Positions 12,174 to 25,093 of a DNA stretch of 64,000 nt are shown piece after piece. Every line of letters starts with the position of its first letter. Within the stretch, counting starts at the first letter, position 1. The notes under the pieces are model-generated. The model made no database searches, had not been told where the DNA came from, and was given only the letters and a program-made list of their open reading frames with translations. The stretch is taken from contig NC_080058.1 in NCBI RefSeq assembly GCF_026212465.1, positions 3,026,001 through 3,090,000 on the forward strand, written 5' to 3'. Source of the DNA: Amaranthus tricolor. Its lineage: Eukaryota; Streptophyta; Magnoliopsida; Caryophyllales; Amaranthaceae. The translations under genes were made by a program, and so were the position numbers.

Positions 12174-13342
12174 TCTGATACACGGACACGCCATTTGACA
12201 GACGTGTCCCGTGTCGGACATGGACACGCGACGGACACGCAAAAATCCGTATCCGACACGCCAAATGAAGTGTCCAATATTTTAATATTTTTCCGGACAC
12301 GCGGACACGGTTAGGACACGCAAGGGACACGACAAGGGTGAAGGACACGTTTTTAAAAAAAAAAATTAAATTTTAAACAAAAGACACTCACTGTTTTCCT
12401 CTCTGTTTCCTCACTCAGTCACTCACTGTTTTCAATTCCTTCTCTTTCACTCACTCTAACCCTAAAAACTCTACTCAACTTTTCCTCCACCTCCACCGTC
12501 GCTCCGGCACTCCCACACCACGCCACCGCCGGTTGCTCCTCCATCACAGACGATTACGAACACTCAAACTTGGTGCTGCGTTGCTGCTGGCTGCTGCTGC
12601 TCCTAAAATCGAAATTTTTGATTTTGTTTAAGGTATTTTCGCTCTTTATCCTAAATCCTAATTTTAATTTGTTGAAATCTGCTCCTATCGTTTGGTATTT
12701 TGTTGCTTATATGTTGAAATGTGTATGGGTTTTACTTTGGGTGTTTGCTTTGCTTTGAAACCTATTTTATAAAATCGAAATCTGGGTTTTGATTTGTTTG
12801 CTTTGATCTCTGATAAACACATCTTCTTAATTCAAGATCTAGGTTTTACTTTGGGTTTTTGATTTGATTGAAACTCATTTCTGAAATCAAGAAAACAAAG
12901 GAGTTTTGGGTAAGTGGTGTGCCTGTGCCATTGAGTTCAAGAAAAACAAAACAAAGGAAGTATGATTTTGAGCACAGGTTTCACGAAAATCAAGAAAATT
13001 GATGGAGTTTTGGGTAAGTGGAGTAGAAAATGAATACGTTGAGAGTAGAGAATGGATGAACTTAAATTTACCTATTTATTTGGTTTTCTTTAATTTGGTT
13101 TGTATGACTTATTTTAAATACTCATGTTGTTTATTTCGTACTTATTTGCATTTTATGTGATTTTTATGTTTTTAAAATGTTTATTTACAAATATCAAATG
13201 AAAGATTGTAAAATTATCTTTAATTTGATATATTTATTATATTACCATTTTCGTGCCCCCGTGTCCGCCATTTTTAAGTTGGCGTTTTCCCGTACCTGTG
13301 TCGTGTCCGTGTCCGTGTCCGTGTCCGTTTTAGTGCAACTTA
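12174..13342. mobile_element. Non-autonomous DNA transposon with GGACACG subterminal repeats
   Basis: A 10-bp direct repeat GGTTGAGGGC lies at 12164-12173 and again at 13343-13352, as expected of a target-site duplication. Inside the left end (12180-12355) are about ten copies of GGACACG or GACACGC. Inside the right end (13255-13330) the inverse word CGTGTCC is repeated four times in tandem. The core from about 12380 to 12760 has a different texture: CT-rich, then GC-rich around 12480-12600, then a T-rich tract. That resembles the leader and first exon of a host gene and could be captured DNA. A 9-11 bp duplication suggests a Mutator-like element; a hAT element would make 8 bp. There is no transposase. 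Confidence 0.7.
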
Positions 13343-13352
13343 GGTTGAGGGC

Positions 13353-15366
13353 ACTAAGAGATCAAAGGACGGACATCAGTAGTTTAAGACGTGGATATGA
13401 CGTCTCCAACTGCTTCTATCCCTAGTTAGGTCCACAGAGAGGTTTAACTCCTGCAAGTCTACTCTTATTTGCTCATCCCAAAGACGTACCGCATCTACCC
13501 CAGTTAGAATTACACCGATTACACCTGAAATATAGTAGTGAGTTATAAATTACTTCTATAAGATGGGAATACATTGCATAATAAATTTATTATGTAGGAC
13601 TTTTATTTTCATAACACTAAAGTATAATTTTTACTTTTTACTATTCACTTTATTAACTAATACTTTCTAATTCAGACGCTATAAATTTAAAATTAATATG
13701 CATTATTTTAGTGCACACTAAATTAATACAAGACCTACTCATAATATAGTAACTCTTAATATATTGATCCGTGAATTGGACATAATTCCATCCCAAAGCT
13801 AACATAAAGAAGAAAAAAAATTGGGACATCTTATATTTCTAGTCGATTTACATCATGGAGTAGCATATGCTATGCATTATGGAAAAATAATTTTTTTGTC
13901 CAAAAGTAAATTCACTAAAGCGTTTATACTCTTTCTAAAAATGTGCAACAATACTAATGGAGTAGTATATTTACATCATCAAAAAGAATTTATCACTTTA
14001 AATTAACATCTATAGAGAACAAGGAATTTTGCTTTTTCTCTGTCCGCACTTTTAATCTTTATGAAAATCAAGGCAATGATATGTCTACTTTTAGTCATCC
14101 ACAATTGCCCTTATATTAACGAGGAACTCTTTGATTTTATCATTTTATGTAAGGGGTAAATCTATAATTATTATTAAAATAAAATACAGTTGATGTCATC
14201 ACTTTAAAAAGTGTTTATATCTTACTTTTTCAATAAAAACTTTTCCACTAAATCTCAATGATAATGTTATTATTTGACTTTTCTACCTTTTAGTTATGAC
14301 TATAATATTATTCATATTGATTATGACTATAATATTATTCAAATTGATTATAACTATAATATTATTCATATTGCTTAACTTTTTACTTTTTAGGTCACAT
14401 TATTTATTGTATTAAAAAATTATGTTTTTTCAATTATTTATATAATCTTTATACTGTTATTTATTAAATGATATAGGATATTGTTTTCAAAAAACAAAGA
14501 ACATAGGATATTTTTAAATGATTAAAACATAATACGGTAAATTTTTTATTTTTTTATTTATACAAATAAGTCAGAAAAATTAATAATGCCGTGCATCACG
14601 CGAGTATTATCTAGTTTTGGACTAAATGAAAATATAGTATTCAGGGGCGGACTGATTTGTGAGCTATATTTGGCCATCTAGTCCTCAAATTGGTGAAAAT
14701 ATAATATACATTTACGTTTGAATTTTTATTTTATTAAGATTTTTATTTGTTACTACGTTAATTTTCTAAGAAAATGTTGTGCGGGCTTGTTGCATATGGA
14801 ACAAGTTTTAACACTCCTATTCTTACTTTCTTCACTCTTTATTACATACTCTAAAGTAATTGGAAAAAAACTTTTTGAAAAAAAATAATTTAATTTAATT
14901 TTTTTAATTTTAAATTTTAATTTTATTTTTTAATTTTAATTTTTTAAATTTTTTAAATTTTAAATTTTTTAAGTTTTTTAATTTTTAATTTTTTAATTTT
15001 TAATTTTTTAAATTTTAATTTTTTTTATTCTTTTAATTTTTTAAGAGTGGAGTGGAAGAGTATAAAAGTAAAATAGAGTGGAGTAGAGTGAGGTGAAGTA
15101 TAATTAAGAGTATAAGAGAGGAGTGGAGAGGAGTGTAAATGTTGATCCACATTAATATTAGTGTAGACTAAATCTATACTAAAATTTTTCTAATTTTCTT
15201 CTCGTCAAAAAAGTGTTGCTGGCCAGTGCTATGGATATGCATATTTGCTTATGGCTTGTCCTTTCGAAAATGGATCTTATACACCAAATTATGTAATACC
15301 CCTATACTATTTAGTGAGGATTTGACACATAGTAAAGAAGAAAAGAAAATTGAATTTAAAACCAAT

Positions 15367-15370
<4 letters not shown>
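13353..15370. other. Intergenic DNA with low-complexity tracts
   Basis: No gene is supported. It contains a three-unit minisatellite (listed separately), a possible hAT terminus CAGGGGCGGACTG near 14643, and a T/A homopolymer-rich tract at about 14880-15040. Confidence 0.4.
14293..14373. repeat. 27-bp minisatellite, three units
   Basis: The unit ATGACTATAATATTATTCA plus ATATTGAT repeats three times with a period of 27 bp. The first two units start at 14295 and 14322. The third has TAACTATAAT in place of TGACTATAAT. Confidence 0.85.

Positions 15371-15414
<44 letters not shown>
15371..15414. repeat. (TA)n microsatellite
   Basis: A TA dinucleotide run of about 44 bases, read directly. Confidence 0.95.
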
Positions 15415-15421
<7 letters not shown>

Positions 15422-15796
15422 TTTAGATACGTATTGTAGGAGATGTTATATTATATATTTGGATGTGGAGGATCCAAATTCCAAACTCAAGCTACTTGAT
15501 ACCATCCCACCCCACTCATGACCCACCCAAGAAAAAAACACACACCATAAGGCCAATCCCAACTAATTCCATGTTTACTAATAACCGGCCAAAGCCTATT
15601 TTCATAGTCATGTAATAATTTGAAGATTATAATACTATGAAGCATTACACATTGCATATGTAAATGTAATAAATCCATCCTCAAATGGTAACATAGATGG
15701 AACAAGTTATGAAGAAAAATCAAATGTACATTAATATATTGATAGTTCAAATACCTATTAACAAAGTTATACATTTATTATAGCAGCAACGCAAAC

Positions 15797-16300
15797 CATG
15801 GTTATTACTTTTTAGAATCTCCATCTTAATTAACGATTTCACGATTCTACGATTTAAAATTAAGCGATCGATCCGAATCGTAGGTAAGATCTTAATGTTG
15901 GTAGAATTATACGATTTTACGATCGTACAATCTGATCCTACAAGTACAATCTGATCCTACAAGGGTAGTTTCAATTGTACAAAAATTTCATATTATCTAG
16001 ATTTTACTTATGTATATATACGTATATATCTGAACAATTATATCAATATGACTAAAATTCAAGTTTTTCTTAATTCGCATTTTAAAAATGATTATTAAAG
16101 GTATTCTTTTACAAAACTTAATAGTTGAAGTCAAATAAGTGTTAATTTAAACCTTAAAACTTAAAAAAAGAACAAATACAATAAAAAATTAGTTATCTAA
16201 AGTATATTAATGCATATTTGTAGGATCACACGATCCTACGATCCGATTTTACTGATTTCGATCCTACCCCTTCAACGATTCTATGTAGAAACCCCATCTT
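15797..16300. mobile_element. Element with ACGATCCTACGATC-type subterminal repeats
   Basis: Both ends carry clusters of ACGATT, CGATCC and ATCCTACGATC words, some in inverted orientation. The left end runs from about 15837 to 15960 and the right end from 16222 to 16285. The 8-bp word CCATCTTA lies at 15821-15828 and again at 16294-16301. It could be a hAT-size target duplication, but the ATGG...TAGAATC similarity just outside it argues for slightly different limits. The element is non-coding and about 0.5 kb. Confidence 0.5.
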
Positions 16301-19300
16301 ACACTTTAATTTTTGAACACAAACTCGTAGTATTACTAACAAAAGAGTAGTTAAAACAATTTTATAAACTCTTTTTCTTGTATACAACTTTTTCCATTTT
16401 AATTTTTTACACTTTAATTAAAACTTAAATAATTTTTTTGATAAAATTTAGCAAACGAATTGAGACGGAATGAATAAATAGTTTTGACTCACATACTTGA
16501 GCGAGGCAAATGGGTATACTTAGCTTGAGGCAAATGGGTATATTTATGGCAACAAGAAAACATCATTAAAACAAAAAAAAACCCCGAATTGGTAACATTT
16601 TTTCAATAATAGAGCATCCAATTCTTATCCAAATAAAGATGATTGCATCAAAGTTGGGTCAGTTTAATAAGAATAATAAATAAACTAGTTAATTCAAATA
16701 ATGTGTCAAATAAAAACCTAATTGATCACCATAGGACGGACATAATTACTTATCTAACGGCAAGTAAAAACTAAGGATAAAGATAATGTAAGTAGGCATT
16801 AAGAATACGGTATATATGTATTAATTTTAATGGACTGAATTTGAGATATGTTTCTTAAAGAGACAATTTCTCAAAAGACTAGCTGATTAATTATAGACAT
16901 AAATAAATAGTGAAATCTAACTCACAAAGAACAAATATTATAATTTATTCGCCTATTAGTAATAATTTAGTGAGTAGTTTACCCACCGAATCAAATAAGT
17001 TTTTTCTATTAGGACCCCACCGTACAAACTAACATCATTAATATTTTCACATAAAATAAAAAGATTTGAATATATATGATTGATCAACAATATATTCTTT
17101 TATTTAACTATACCCAAGGAATCTTAAACTAATTTTATACTAATTAATTATTTGCTTCACTGATAATATGATACCCAATTAAATTAATAAACACTAAAGA
17201 GGATATAACGAGAGAAGCACATCAAGATTATTAAAAAAATTACAAGCCATTTTCAACGTATAGTGCCATTTGCCAATTTGCCATGCCATTCAAGCAAAGT
17301 TAGAAAGATGGTAGAAAACTTGAAAAGGGGAGATTAAACTGATTTAATTATATATATTTGCTAATAAATGTGACACATTTTTCTATTTATAGAATCATGT
17401 GTAATTTTATGTGAGTTTGTAGGTGATATTAATTTTTTTAACTTTATTATTTTAATAACATAAATTATTTTTTAGAATTACAATAATTATAAATGTTATT
17501 GTCCTACACGTAAAAATGACCAATGGTCCAAAATCCTTTTAATCTAGCCATATATTAGATGCTAAGTTTAGCATTTGAAAGAATTTAGGTAGGTTTAGTG
17601 TTTTCGGACTCAAATACAACCCCGGGCTAGTAAAGATAACCGAAGCTAATGTTGCATTATTAAATATACGAGACACTTTTATTTTTGGGTCTTAAGCAGT
17701 TGAACATCAATCTCTTTAAAATTGCCCCTAAACCCAACTCCTACCCTATTATTAACCTATTTTAAACCCAATTTACCTTTTTAAGAATTATTTATACAGA
17801 CGACCTATTTAAAAGATTAAATTGCAAAGTAATGGTTTTAGAGCAGTATGACTAAAATCCATTAACTTCTAGATGTATAAAACTAATTTTTTTAGATATG
17901 AGTCCAAAGTTTCAGTCTCAATAAGTTTAAATTTTGGGATAAATTTGTTCTAAATAAATATATTTGAATCTAGGTCAGAATTTGGCTAGACCCGAGTTTA
18001 ATGTAGCTTATAATTATCCCTAGCTAACTACTTAATTAAATGAAGTTTGACAATTATCCAAGGCAATTTAGAAATGATTAGGGCACGTTTAGAAGGTACA
18101 ACCTCTTCTCTTTCGAGCTATTTTTATTTTATTTAGCTTTTTTTAAGCTTTGGATGCCTCCAAAGGTCAAGCCAAGTTCTCTTCTGATTCAAATAATTGT
18201 ATATAAAAACAAGTCAGATATATTAATAGAGTTTGAAAAATTTTATCATTATCCAATACATTTATTATAATCAATTAATTATCTTGATTATTGACATAAA
18301 ATCTTTAAATAACCACCAAATTATTTGACTGTTATATTGTTTGTTGAATACTTTAAACTCAAAAGATAAGCAATCTTAATGTTACAACATTGTACGGATC
18401 ACTGGATCATGTTGTGTTGCCTTATTGACATCTTTGTACTTGTAATGCATCTAATTCAAACATCTACTAATAAGGAAGAGTTATAAAATCTATTTTGAAA
18501 TATTAATTATACGCTTGATTTTTTGAACAAAATTCTTTTATATCGTGTCAAAAGTTTAAATCTAAGATTTTTGATTATATATTTCGACAAATAAAAGAGT
18601 TGTTGAATATTTTTTTTAAAAAAACTTTCATTTAATTTTAAAAGATTCATGATTCAATATATTCATTGTCAAATTTTTTCCATGTTATTGACATGAATAG
18701 ATATTAATAGGATGTAAAATACTATTGATAACCCTTAAAAATATATAGAGAGTAAACTAATATTCGAGAAAAACGATTATTTCAACCGATATAGGATTAT
18801 ATATTTAAAAAACTAATTCTTTTAATGAATAATGATTTTATATATATTTGTATTTGAGATTAAGATTTTAGTATTATGAAAAACAAACTCTAAGTATCTA
18901 ACATGAGGAACAAATTTTGTTCATTACATATCACTAGTAACTTTTCTCCAACTCTACTCCTATTTGTCCCTTTGTTGGTTATTAATTCTTTCACCATTTA
19001 ACATGTAGCATTATGGAAATTGATATACACCAAAAGGCAACCAATGTACATAAAATTAAAGCTACCAACAAACAAAGCAATACTTCAAGAATATCCCCTC
19101 CTAATAAGGAATAATTCAACATATATTAACCAATAAATTAATAATAACAAAACATATAAAAACTAAAAACCCCAAATCTACGTGTAATTCATCGTTAATA
19201 ATTAACTGTTTATAATTTATACTCCATATATCGGCTTGTTATTAATTTACAAATTACTATTTGTCATGAATATAAACTTTCTCTTTTTAATTAATTTGGA

Positions 19301-20330
19301 AAGCGCTAATATAGTATTTGAAAATAAGTATTTCATTTCAAATTATGGATTTCAATTGTGAAATCATAAATGAAGAATTTAATAATGACAAGGCTTGGAT
19401 AGTTATTCTCAAATTCTCAACTTTAACTACTTGTGAAATTTGATTCAAATTCAAATTTGAAAATTTTTAATTTGCCAAATAATAAATTTAAGCCAATTTC
19501 AAATCTTCAAATGAAATCATCGTTCCCAAACATGGCATAAGATAATTTGACAATTATAAACAAGTAAACCTGTCAAAAAAAATTTTGTTGAATAGGTTTT
19601 AGGTCAGGTTAATGTCAGCTCGAAGTCTTTATAGGTTGACTTGGTCAAGGGTTTTTAAAAATATTTTTTGATATTATAACTAAATTTATCTCAAAAAGTA
19701 CTTTTTTTTTTTTTTTGTTGAAATTTTTCTTACAAAATTTATCAATATATGGTTTTCAGTCTTTCAATAAGAACATAAACTCAGTATACAATGCTTGACT
19801 AGATATATCGAGGTTTCAGACTAAAAAATTATGACATGAAATTGAAAAATTTGAAGCAATGGGGTAAACAATCGGGTTCGAATTAAAATTAATATTAACC
19901 CAATTTTTTTTAGTTATTTTGGTTCTGGTTATTTTCACATTATAAGTTAAAATTTATAGGTTTAACCCACAAGTTTTAAATTGAATTTTGGTTTAATTTT
20001 GTACTGGATAAAAAATTGTTCCCGTATGTTTTTGTAGGACAATTAATTAAGAACTTAATCCCCTGATTTGTAAATTAATCAAAAATTAAGTGCTGGTGGA
20101 AATCTGTCTTTGCTATCTTGTCAAGCTATGCAGTAAGATCGTTTGAGAAGATGGTTGTTCCTGTAAAATGCAACAAGGGGTTAGCAGGGCCCAGAATATT
20201 TTTTCGGGGACCCACTTCAACACCCAAGTCAGTAACAGTTTGATACAGATTACCTAATAGGTCCTTCCAGAAGCACTGAGGCTACAAGGTGGATTACTAT
20301 TTAGGACTTATTTAAACATGAGGTCTTTTG
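16301..20330. other. Intergenic DNA, no gene seen
   Basis: The region is AT-rich with no coding frame of any length. Near 16760-16880 is a short relic of the AAGTAGGCATTAAG repeat family also seen at 4.2-4.5 kb. Confidence 0.4.
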
Positions 20331-20334
20331 TGCT

Positions 20335-20585
20335 GTTCGCAGTTACTAACTGCGAACAGGTGCTTACTTTTTAAAAAGGCAAAGAAGTTGTTTTAGTTAG
20401 TTACTGCTAACAGGCTTGTTGACTTTTTTGACCCTGTGTGCGATTACTAACTGCGAACACCATCGAGTATAATGGGCCTATTAGTGATTGCGAACAGGGT
20501 CAAAAAATTCAACAACCCTGTTCGCAATTAGTAACTGCGAGCAGCTGCTTTGCCTTTTTAAAAACGTAAGCACTTGTTCGCAGTT
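20335..20585. repeat. Fold-back element with about 110-bp inverted arms
   Basis: The left arm (about 20348-20458) and right arm (about 20477-20585) are imperfect inverse complements. The matching words run in order: AACTGCGAACAGGTGCTTAC, TTTTTAAAAAGGCAAAG, TGTTGA(C/A)TTTTTTGACCCTGT. The loop is only about 18-20 bases. Nested inside is a shorter palindrome with 11-bp arms, GTTCGCAGTTA and TAACTGCGAAC, around one base. If transcribed, the whole would form a long hairpin. Confidence 0.75.
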
Positions 20586-20849
20586 CACCAAACTTTAAGT
20601 TTAAAAATTAGACGCTTATTTTCTAAAATAAGTTAATAATTGGCTTATTTTGTGCTTTTTTTTTTCAATAAATTTGCTTATCCATTTCAAAAATTCTGAC
20701 AACATTGCATGTCAAGACTCAAGATACCACAAATTAGAAATAAGTCCTTTGTCCGATTTAATTCAAAAAATTGATATACTGATCAAGTGCGTACAATGCT
20801 TCAATTAAAAAAAAATGAAACGGAATATTGCTAACATCAATTTCTTTTC

Positions 20850-21190
20850 TTTATGACTATAAGTGATCAATTTAAAATTGTTATAAGCGATTATTTTTTG
20901 AATATTAAATATAATGATCAAGTGCATACCATGTTGCATGCTATAAATATTATAAGTGATCACTTTTTGAATATTAAAGATGATCCCTGTAAAATTATAA
21001 GTAATTACTTTAAAATTATAATTGATAATTTTAAGATTATAAGTGGACAATTTTAAATTATAAGTAATTATTTTAAGGTTATAAGTGAACACTTTAAAAT
21101 TAAAAAATAATCATTTTATGATAAGTGTAACGTTGCAATTTATTTCTTTATGATTATAAATAATCACTTTAATACTATAAATGTATATTG
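20850..21190. repeat. Dispersed AAAGTGATCACTTA-array element, copy 2
   Basis: An irregular array of about 20-bp words such as TATAAGTGATCA, CTTTTTGAATATTA and TTTTAAAATTATAAGTAATT. It is the inverse complement of the pattern at 4.5-4.8 kb. Low-complexity reading frames on both strands here come from the repeat and do not encode proteins. Confidence 0.6.
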
Positions 21191-23080
21191 AATCAGTCAA
21201 ATAAAAATATTCTCATTTTGATTATTCTTTCTCCGACCTATCATATGATATCTCTTGTCAATATCAACTAATTAAATAATTAGCAAAAGAAAGAGAAGGA
21301 CGGCAAACGAATATGCCAAACACTTTTAAGAAAAAGTTTTCAGTGGTTCACTGGTTTGTAATGATAAATAAGCAGAGACTCTCCTCCAACAAAGAAGGAA
21401 AACACAAAATCAAGACATACGTAATACCCTTAAAAGTTGGCCAAAATTACATATTACTGAAATTTTTGTAGAGTAGTCTTAAATATTTACGGAATTATTT
21501 TAAAATTATAAATATTCTGAAAATAACTTGAATAACATTGACTTTTTATAATACTTTTGTAACTTTATAAATATTAATATTAGTTTCTTTGTTAACAAGT
21601 ACACTATTCATATAAAGTATACTTAGAATAAAACAAGACTTTTTAATATTTTACGGCTCCTAAATAACTGCTTACTTATTCTTGCTTTGTATGATAAGTT
21701 GAAAGCATCAAAAAGGAAATAAGAATTTTAATCTTTAAACAAACGTTATTAATATATAATTATATTTATTAGCTTTTTTGTGCTCCTTTCTCTTTTATTT
21801 ATTTTATTCATAATATTTGTACACAAGTTATCATGAACAGATATATTCCCTTCGTTCTTTTTTATTTTTCTCGTTTACTTTGTGTACAGTTTTTTAAAGC
21901 AAATTTAAAACTTCAAAATCTTTAAATATGCATAATAAAAAATTATAAAATGTACATAATAAAAGATATACATTAAGACGAATCTAACGAGATCTCATAT
22001 GAATATATTTTATCTTTTAAAAATATGTCTCAAAAATATTAATTAAATTTCTCTCTCATTATCTTAAAATATTTTAAATAAAAAAAAATATTAAAGAACG
22101 GAGCAAGTATTGCTTAATAACTAGTCACCTCCTTATTTCATTCTCTTCTCCCCCAACCTTACAAGTCACAATTAAGAATTGCCTTTCATCCGTCAATGTG
22201 GGGCATTGATGCACAACAAAATTAAATAAAATGGAAAACAACCCAAAAAAAGCATCATGTTAATCAAACCAATATGGTGTCCAACTATTAAGATTTTTAA
22301 ATCTTTAATTTGTAATTTTTAATTTTGATACTATTGATTCAATTATAGTTAGTAAGGTTTAGTGATAAGATTTCTTGTTATCACCAATGACAACTTCAAA
22401 TTTACCATTTTTCAACGTTAATTTTTTCCAAATTCTTTCACCATTATTTGGTATATTAATTAATGATTTTTTAATTGACTTATAAATATTTCGTTGTCAG
22501 AATACTAAAAAATTTTCTAATTTTAAATTACTTTATGATGTGAAAATTAAATTTAGATTGGACAATTTTTTTAGATAAAACTACAATTCGTGCTTGAGTT
22601 TAGACTACTCCAATTTTGATTCAATTATTAATTTAATAAATAAAACGAAAAAAATAAGTCTATTATATTATTTATTTTTGGCTCTAAAACTAGCAGTTCT
22701 AATAGCCGACTCGATTCTTTTAAATTAATTTTCATTAATAAGCAAAGGTAAAGATAAAATACGAGTTTGTTTTATAGTAATATTAATTAATCGTTGTTGT
22801 TTCAAGATCAATCTATTCACTCGCCTAGATAAATTTTTTTCTCGTTCATTAATAAATCGACTAATATCTTAACAATAAAACAAAAAAATTATCCATTTGC
22901 GTAGTTATCGACTAGCAAATTAGGAGCAAGACTTAAAGGTAATAAAAGAAGTACTTTGGTAGAAATTGACAGAAAAATGTATTTCCAAGAAGTACATTAA
23001 TATATTACAAGATAAGTATCGAGAGGTTAAAATGAATACTAGGACATGTGGAGGGGCAACAGAGAATTTTTTCAACACAA
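21191..23080. other. Intergenic DNA, no gene seen
   Basis: AT-rich DNA in which I recognise neither coding sequence nor a repeat with clear limits. Confidence 0.4.
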
Positions 23081-23084
23081 TTTC

Positions 23085-23885
23085 TTTTTGCAGTGGCCCT
23101 AAATAATATAATTTGAACGATACAAGGAGACGTGCTTTGGTGCAAGATGTTTGCTGATGACATTATTCAGTGGATCAGACCAGGTGGGGGGTAAATGTTA
23201 AGTTAGAACAATATATGTAGACAAGAGTTGTACTCACGAGGATTGAATAAGTTAGAGTACGAGGGGGTACATAGAGTAGTTGGAACATCCAACAATATAT
23301 AACCCACAAAACAAAGTGTGGGTGACAAAAATAGAAAGCGACTATTGGAATATCATGTGATCGGGATATGCCCTTAATGCTAAGAAAAAGTTTTATTGAA
23401 CGATCATTAGAAAAATGCTTTAATATGGATGATAATATTGTACGCTTCTAGAAAGGATCGTAGTAGGAAAAGAGAGTAGCGAAAAGGGAAATGCTTCAAT
23501 GTGTGAATGGATCTAACTAAAGGGATAGAATTTGAAATGAAGATTTTAAAAAGGGTTTAAAAGTTGTAAATTTAAATATTGAGGAAAAGATTATACAAAT
23601 TCGTTAAAGATGATTTGGTTATGTGCGAAGACAAGATATTATTAACCCAGAAAGGAAGATAGAAATTCTGAACTTAGCGAACTTGAAAAGAGGGCAAGAA
23701 GGACCAGAGATGACTTATGGGGAGTAGTGAAAAAGGATATGAAGAATTGACTTGTACTTTGAGATGGTAGAAAATAGAATGAATGGAGAAGAAGAATTTA
23801 TGTGAACAACCATTAAAATTAATATATTAATTTATGTAGCCGGCCTCAATTTTGCGGGATTAAGACTCTAAAATTGCTGTTATTA
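23085..23885 (+). mobile_element. Decayed LINE (non-LTR) reverse-transcriptase 3' part
   Basis: Translating across stops gives the end of a plant LINE reverse transcriptase. IQGDVLWCKMFADDII (about 23120-23170) contains the FADD form of the catalytic YADD motif. The later FGYVRRQDIINPERK and LKRGQEGPEMTYGE (about 23608-23725) match the conserved RWFGHVQRRP...KRGRGRPKxTW tail of these elements. The Trp of RWFG is now a TGA stop and there are other stops and shifts. The 3' end carries GCGGGATTAAGACTCTAAAA followed by a TTATTATTG tail. The relic lies about 1.3 kb upstream of the bHLH gene leader. Confidence 0.75.
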
Positions 23886-24002
23886 TTGTTGATGTCTTTC
23901 TTAAAGATTCGTTAATTAATAATTATTGCTACAAATTTAGAGTTTTTTTTTTTCCAAAATAAGCTATTATCTCTCTCAAAGTACCCTATAACTTAAAAAA
24001 TA

Positions 24003-24262
24003 TATGGGAGTGTTTGACAAATTAGCTTATTGAGCAATTTTAGCTTATTTTTGATATAAATAGAGAGTTGGATGGTCAAACCAGCTAATGCTAGTGTTTG
24101 GTGAATTAGTTGGTTGAAACAACTTATTGATACGAATAAGTTGTTTTTGAACAAGCTGCATATAGCAACGGGTTCAAAATCAGCCGGTCAAGCTAGTTAA
24201 AAAATCAGCTGTTCAAATCAGCTATTATAATCAACTACTAGCCATTTGCCAAACATCCTCAT
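24003..24262. mobile_element. MITE-like element with GTGTTTGACAAATTAGCT ends
   Basis: The left end reads GAGTGTTTGACAAATTAGC. The right end reads AGCCATTTGCCAAACATCCTC, which is its inverse complement with a few changes. The interior repeats AGCT-rich words (AACAAGCTG, ATCAGCTGTTC). It is about 260 bp, non-coding and resembles hAT-type MITEs common in eudicots. It sits about 600 bp before the bHLH TATA box. Confidence 0.55.
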
Positions 24263-24849
24263 GATATTTTTTACTCATCTATTGCAAATTTTAAAAGATA
24301 TTAAAAGTAATACACATAGGATAATAAGAGGATAGCCACAACTTCTCCTTCATCAGATTCAATACCAATAATTTCCTTTTAAAATCAAATCTAATGATAT
24401 TATTTTGAAGAAAACAAGAAAGAACACATGCTCACTTCAACACAATTCGTAACTAAGCCAAAAACTCATTTTCTATCATATGCTTGCATCAGATTGACGC
24501 AACAATACTCAAAAATAAAAAAAAATCACCATTGGCTCCTCAAATTTTATCCACTAAAATAATTCTTAGACGTGGGAGTTCATTCGCTCCTCAAAAAACC
24601 AAAATTTGTAACAGGAGAAGTACGTAGTCCATCAACCTTATATGTTAGTCAACATCTATTTAATTTTTTAGACGTGAGATCACATGTGAGTTGTTTTTCA
24701 ATAATTTAGAGGTCTAACTCATAGAAAAAACCCCTGTAATTATAAGAGCTGATTAAGGGTGTTTTTGACAGTTGACTAGATTGCATATCTGCTTAAACAG
24801 CTAATCTAAATCTGAAAGCACAAAAAGATCTTCTTATTGGCCAAACATT

Positions 24850-24857
24850 TATAAAAA
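24850..24857 (+). promoter_or_regulatory. Putative TATA box of the bHLH gene
   Basis: TATAAAAA lies about 355 bases before the start codon. Transcription would begin near 24880, giving a leader of roughly 325 bases that contains a CAG-rich run and several short upstream ORFs. Confidence 0.5.
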
Positions 24858-25024
24858 GACTGGAAACAAAAATAGTTTCTGTCTCATTTATTTTCTCTAT
24901 TCATCACAATCTTTATTAGAGTCAGTAGCAGCAGCAGCAGAACAACTGAACAAACACAGAGACACCCAGAAAATTGCAGTAAATACTACACAAAAACAGA
25001 TTGGTGGGTATTTCTAGAGTTCAC

Positions 25025-25093
25025 ATGATAAAATTCTCTACCCAAAAATACTTTATTTTCAGCCACAAAATCTGTTATACAGATATGGTATGA
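25025..25093 (+). promoter_or_regulatory. Upstream ORF cluster in the bHLH leader
   Basis: An ATG at 25025 opens a 22-codon frame ending at a TGA at 25091-25093. Its last ATG (25085) by itself gives the minimal ORF ATG-GTA-TGA. Two more tiny ORFs start at 25095 (within TGAATATGAATCAATGA) and 25103 (ATGATCAGGCTGAATTAG). All end before the main ATG at 25205. Such a cluster usually lowers main-frame translation, unless an intron removes it from the mature leader. Confidence 0.5.

Noticed and set aside
15226..15426. 66-codon frame ending in an IYIYIY run
   Set aside because: The tail is the (TA)n microsatellite, and the rest lacks any coding signature.
20805..21092. 95-codon antisense frame and 67-codon sense frame in the 20.8-21.1 kb array
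   Set aside because: Both are translations of an irregular tandem repeat (ITYNLK-like or KIISDHF-like units). The same pattern appears wherever the repeat family occurs, for example at 39336-39521.
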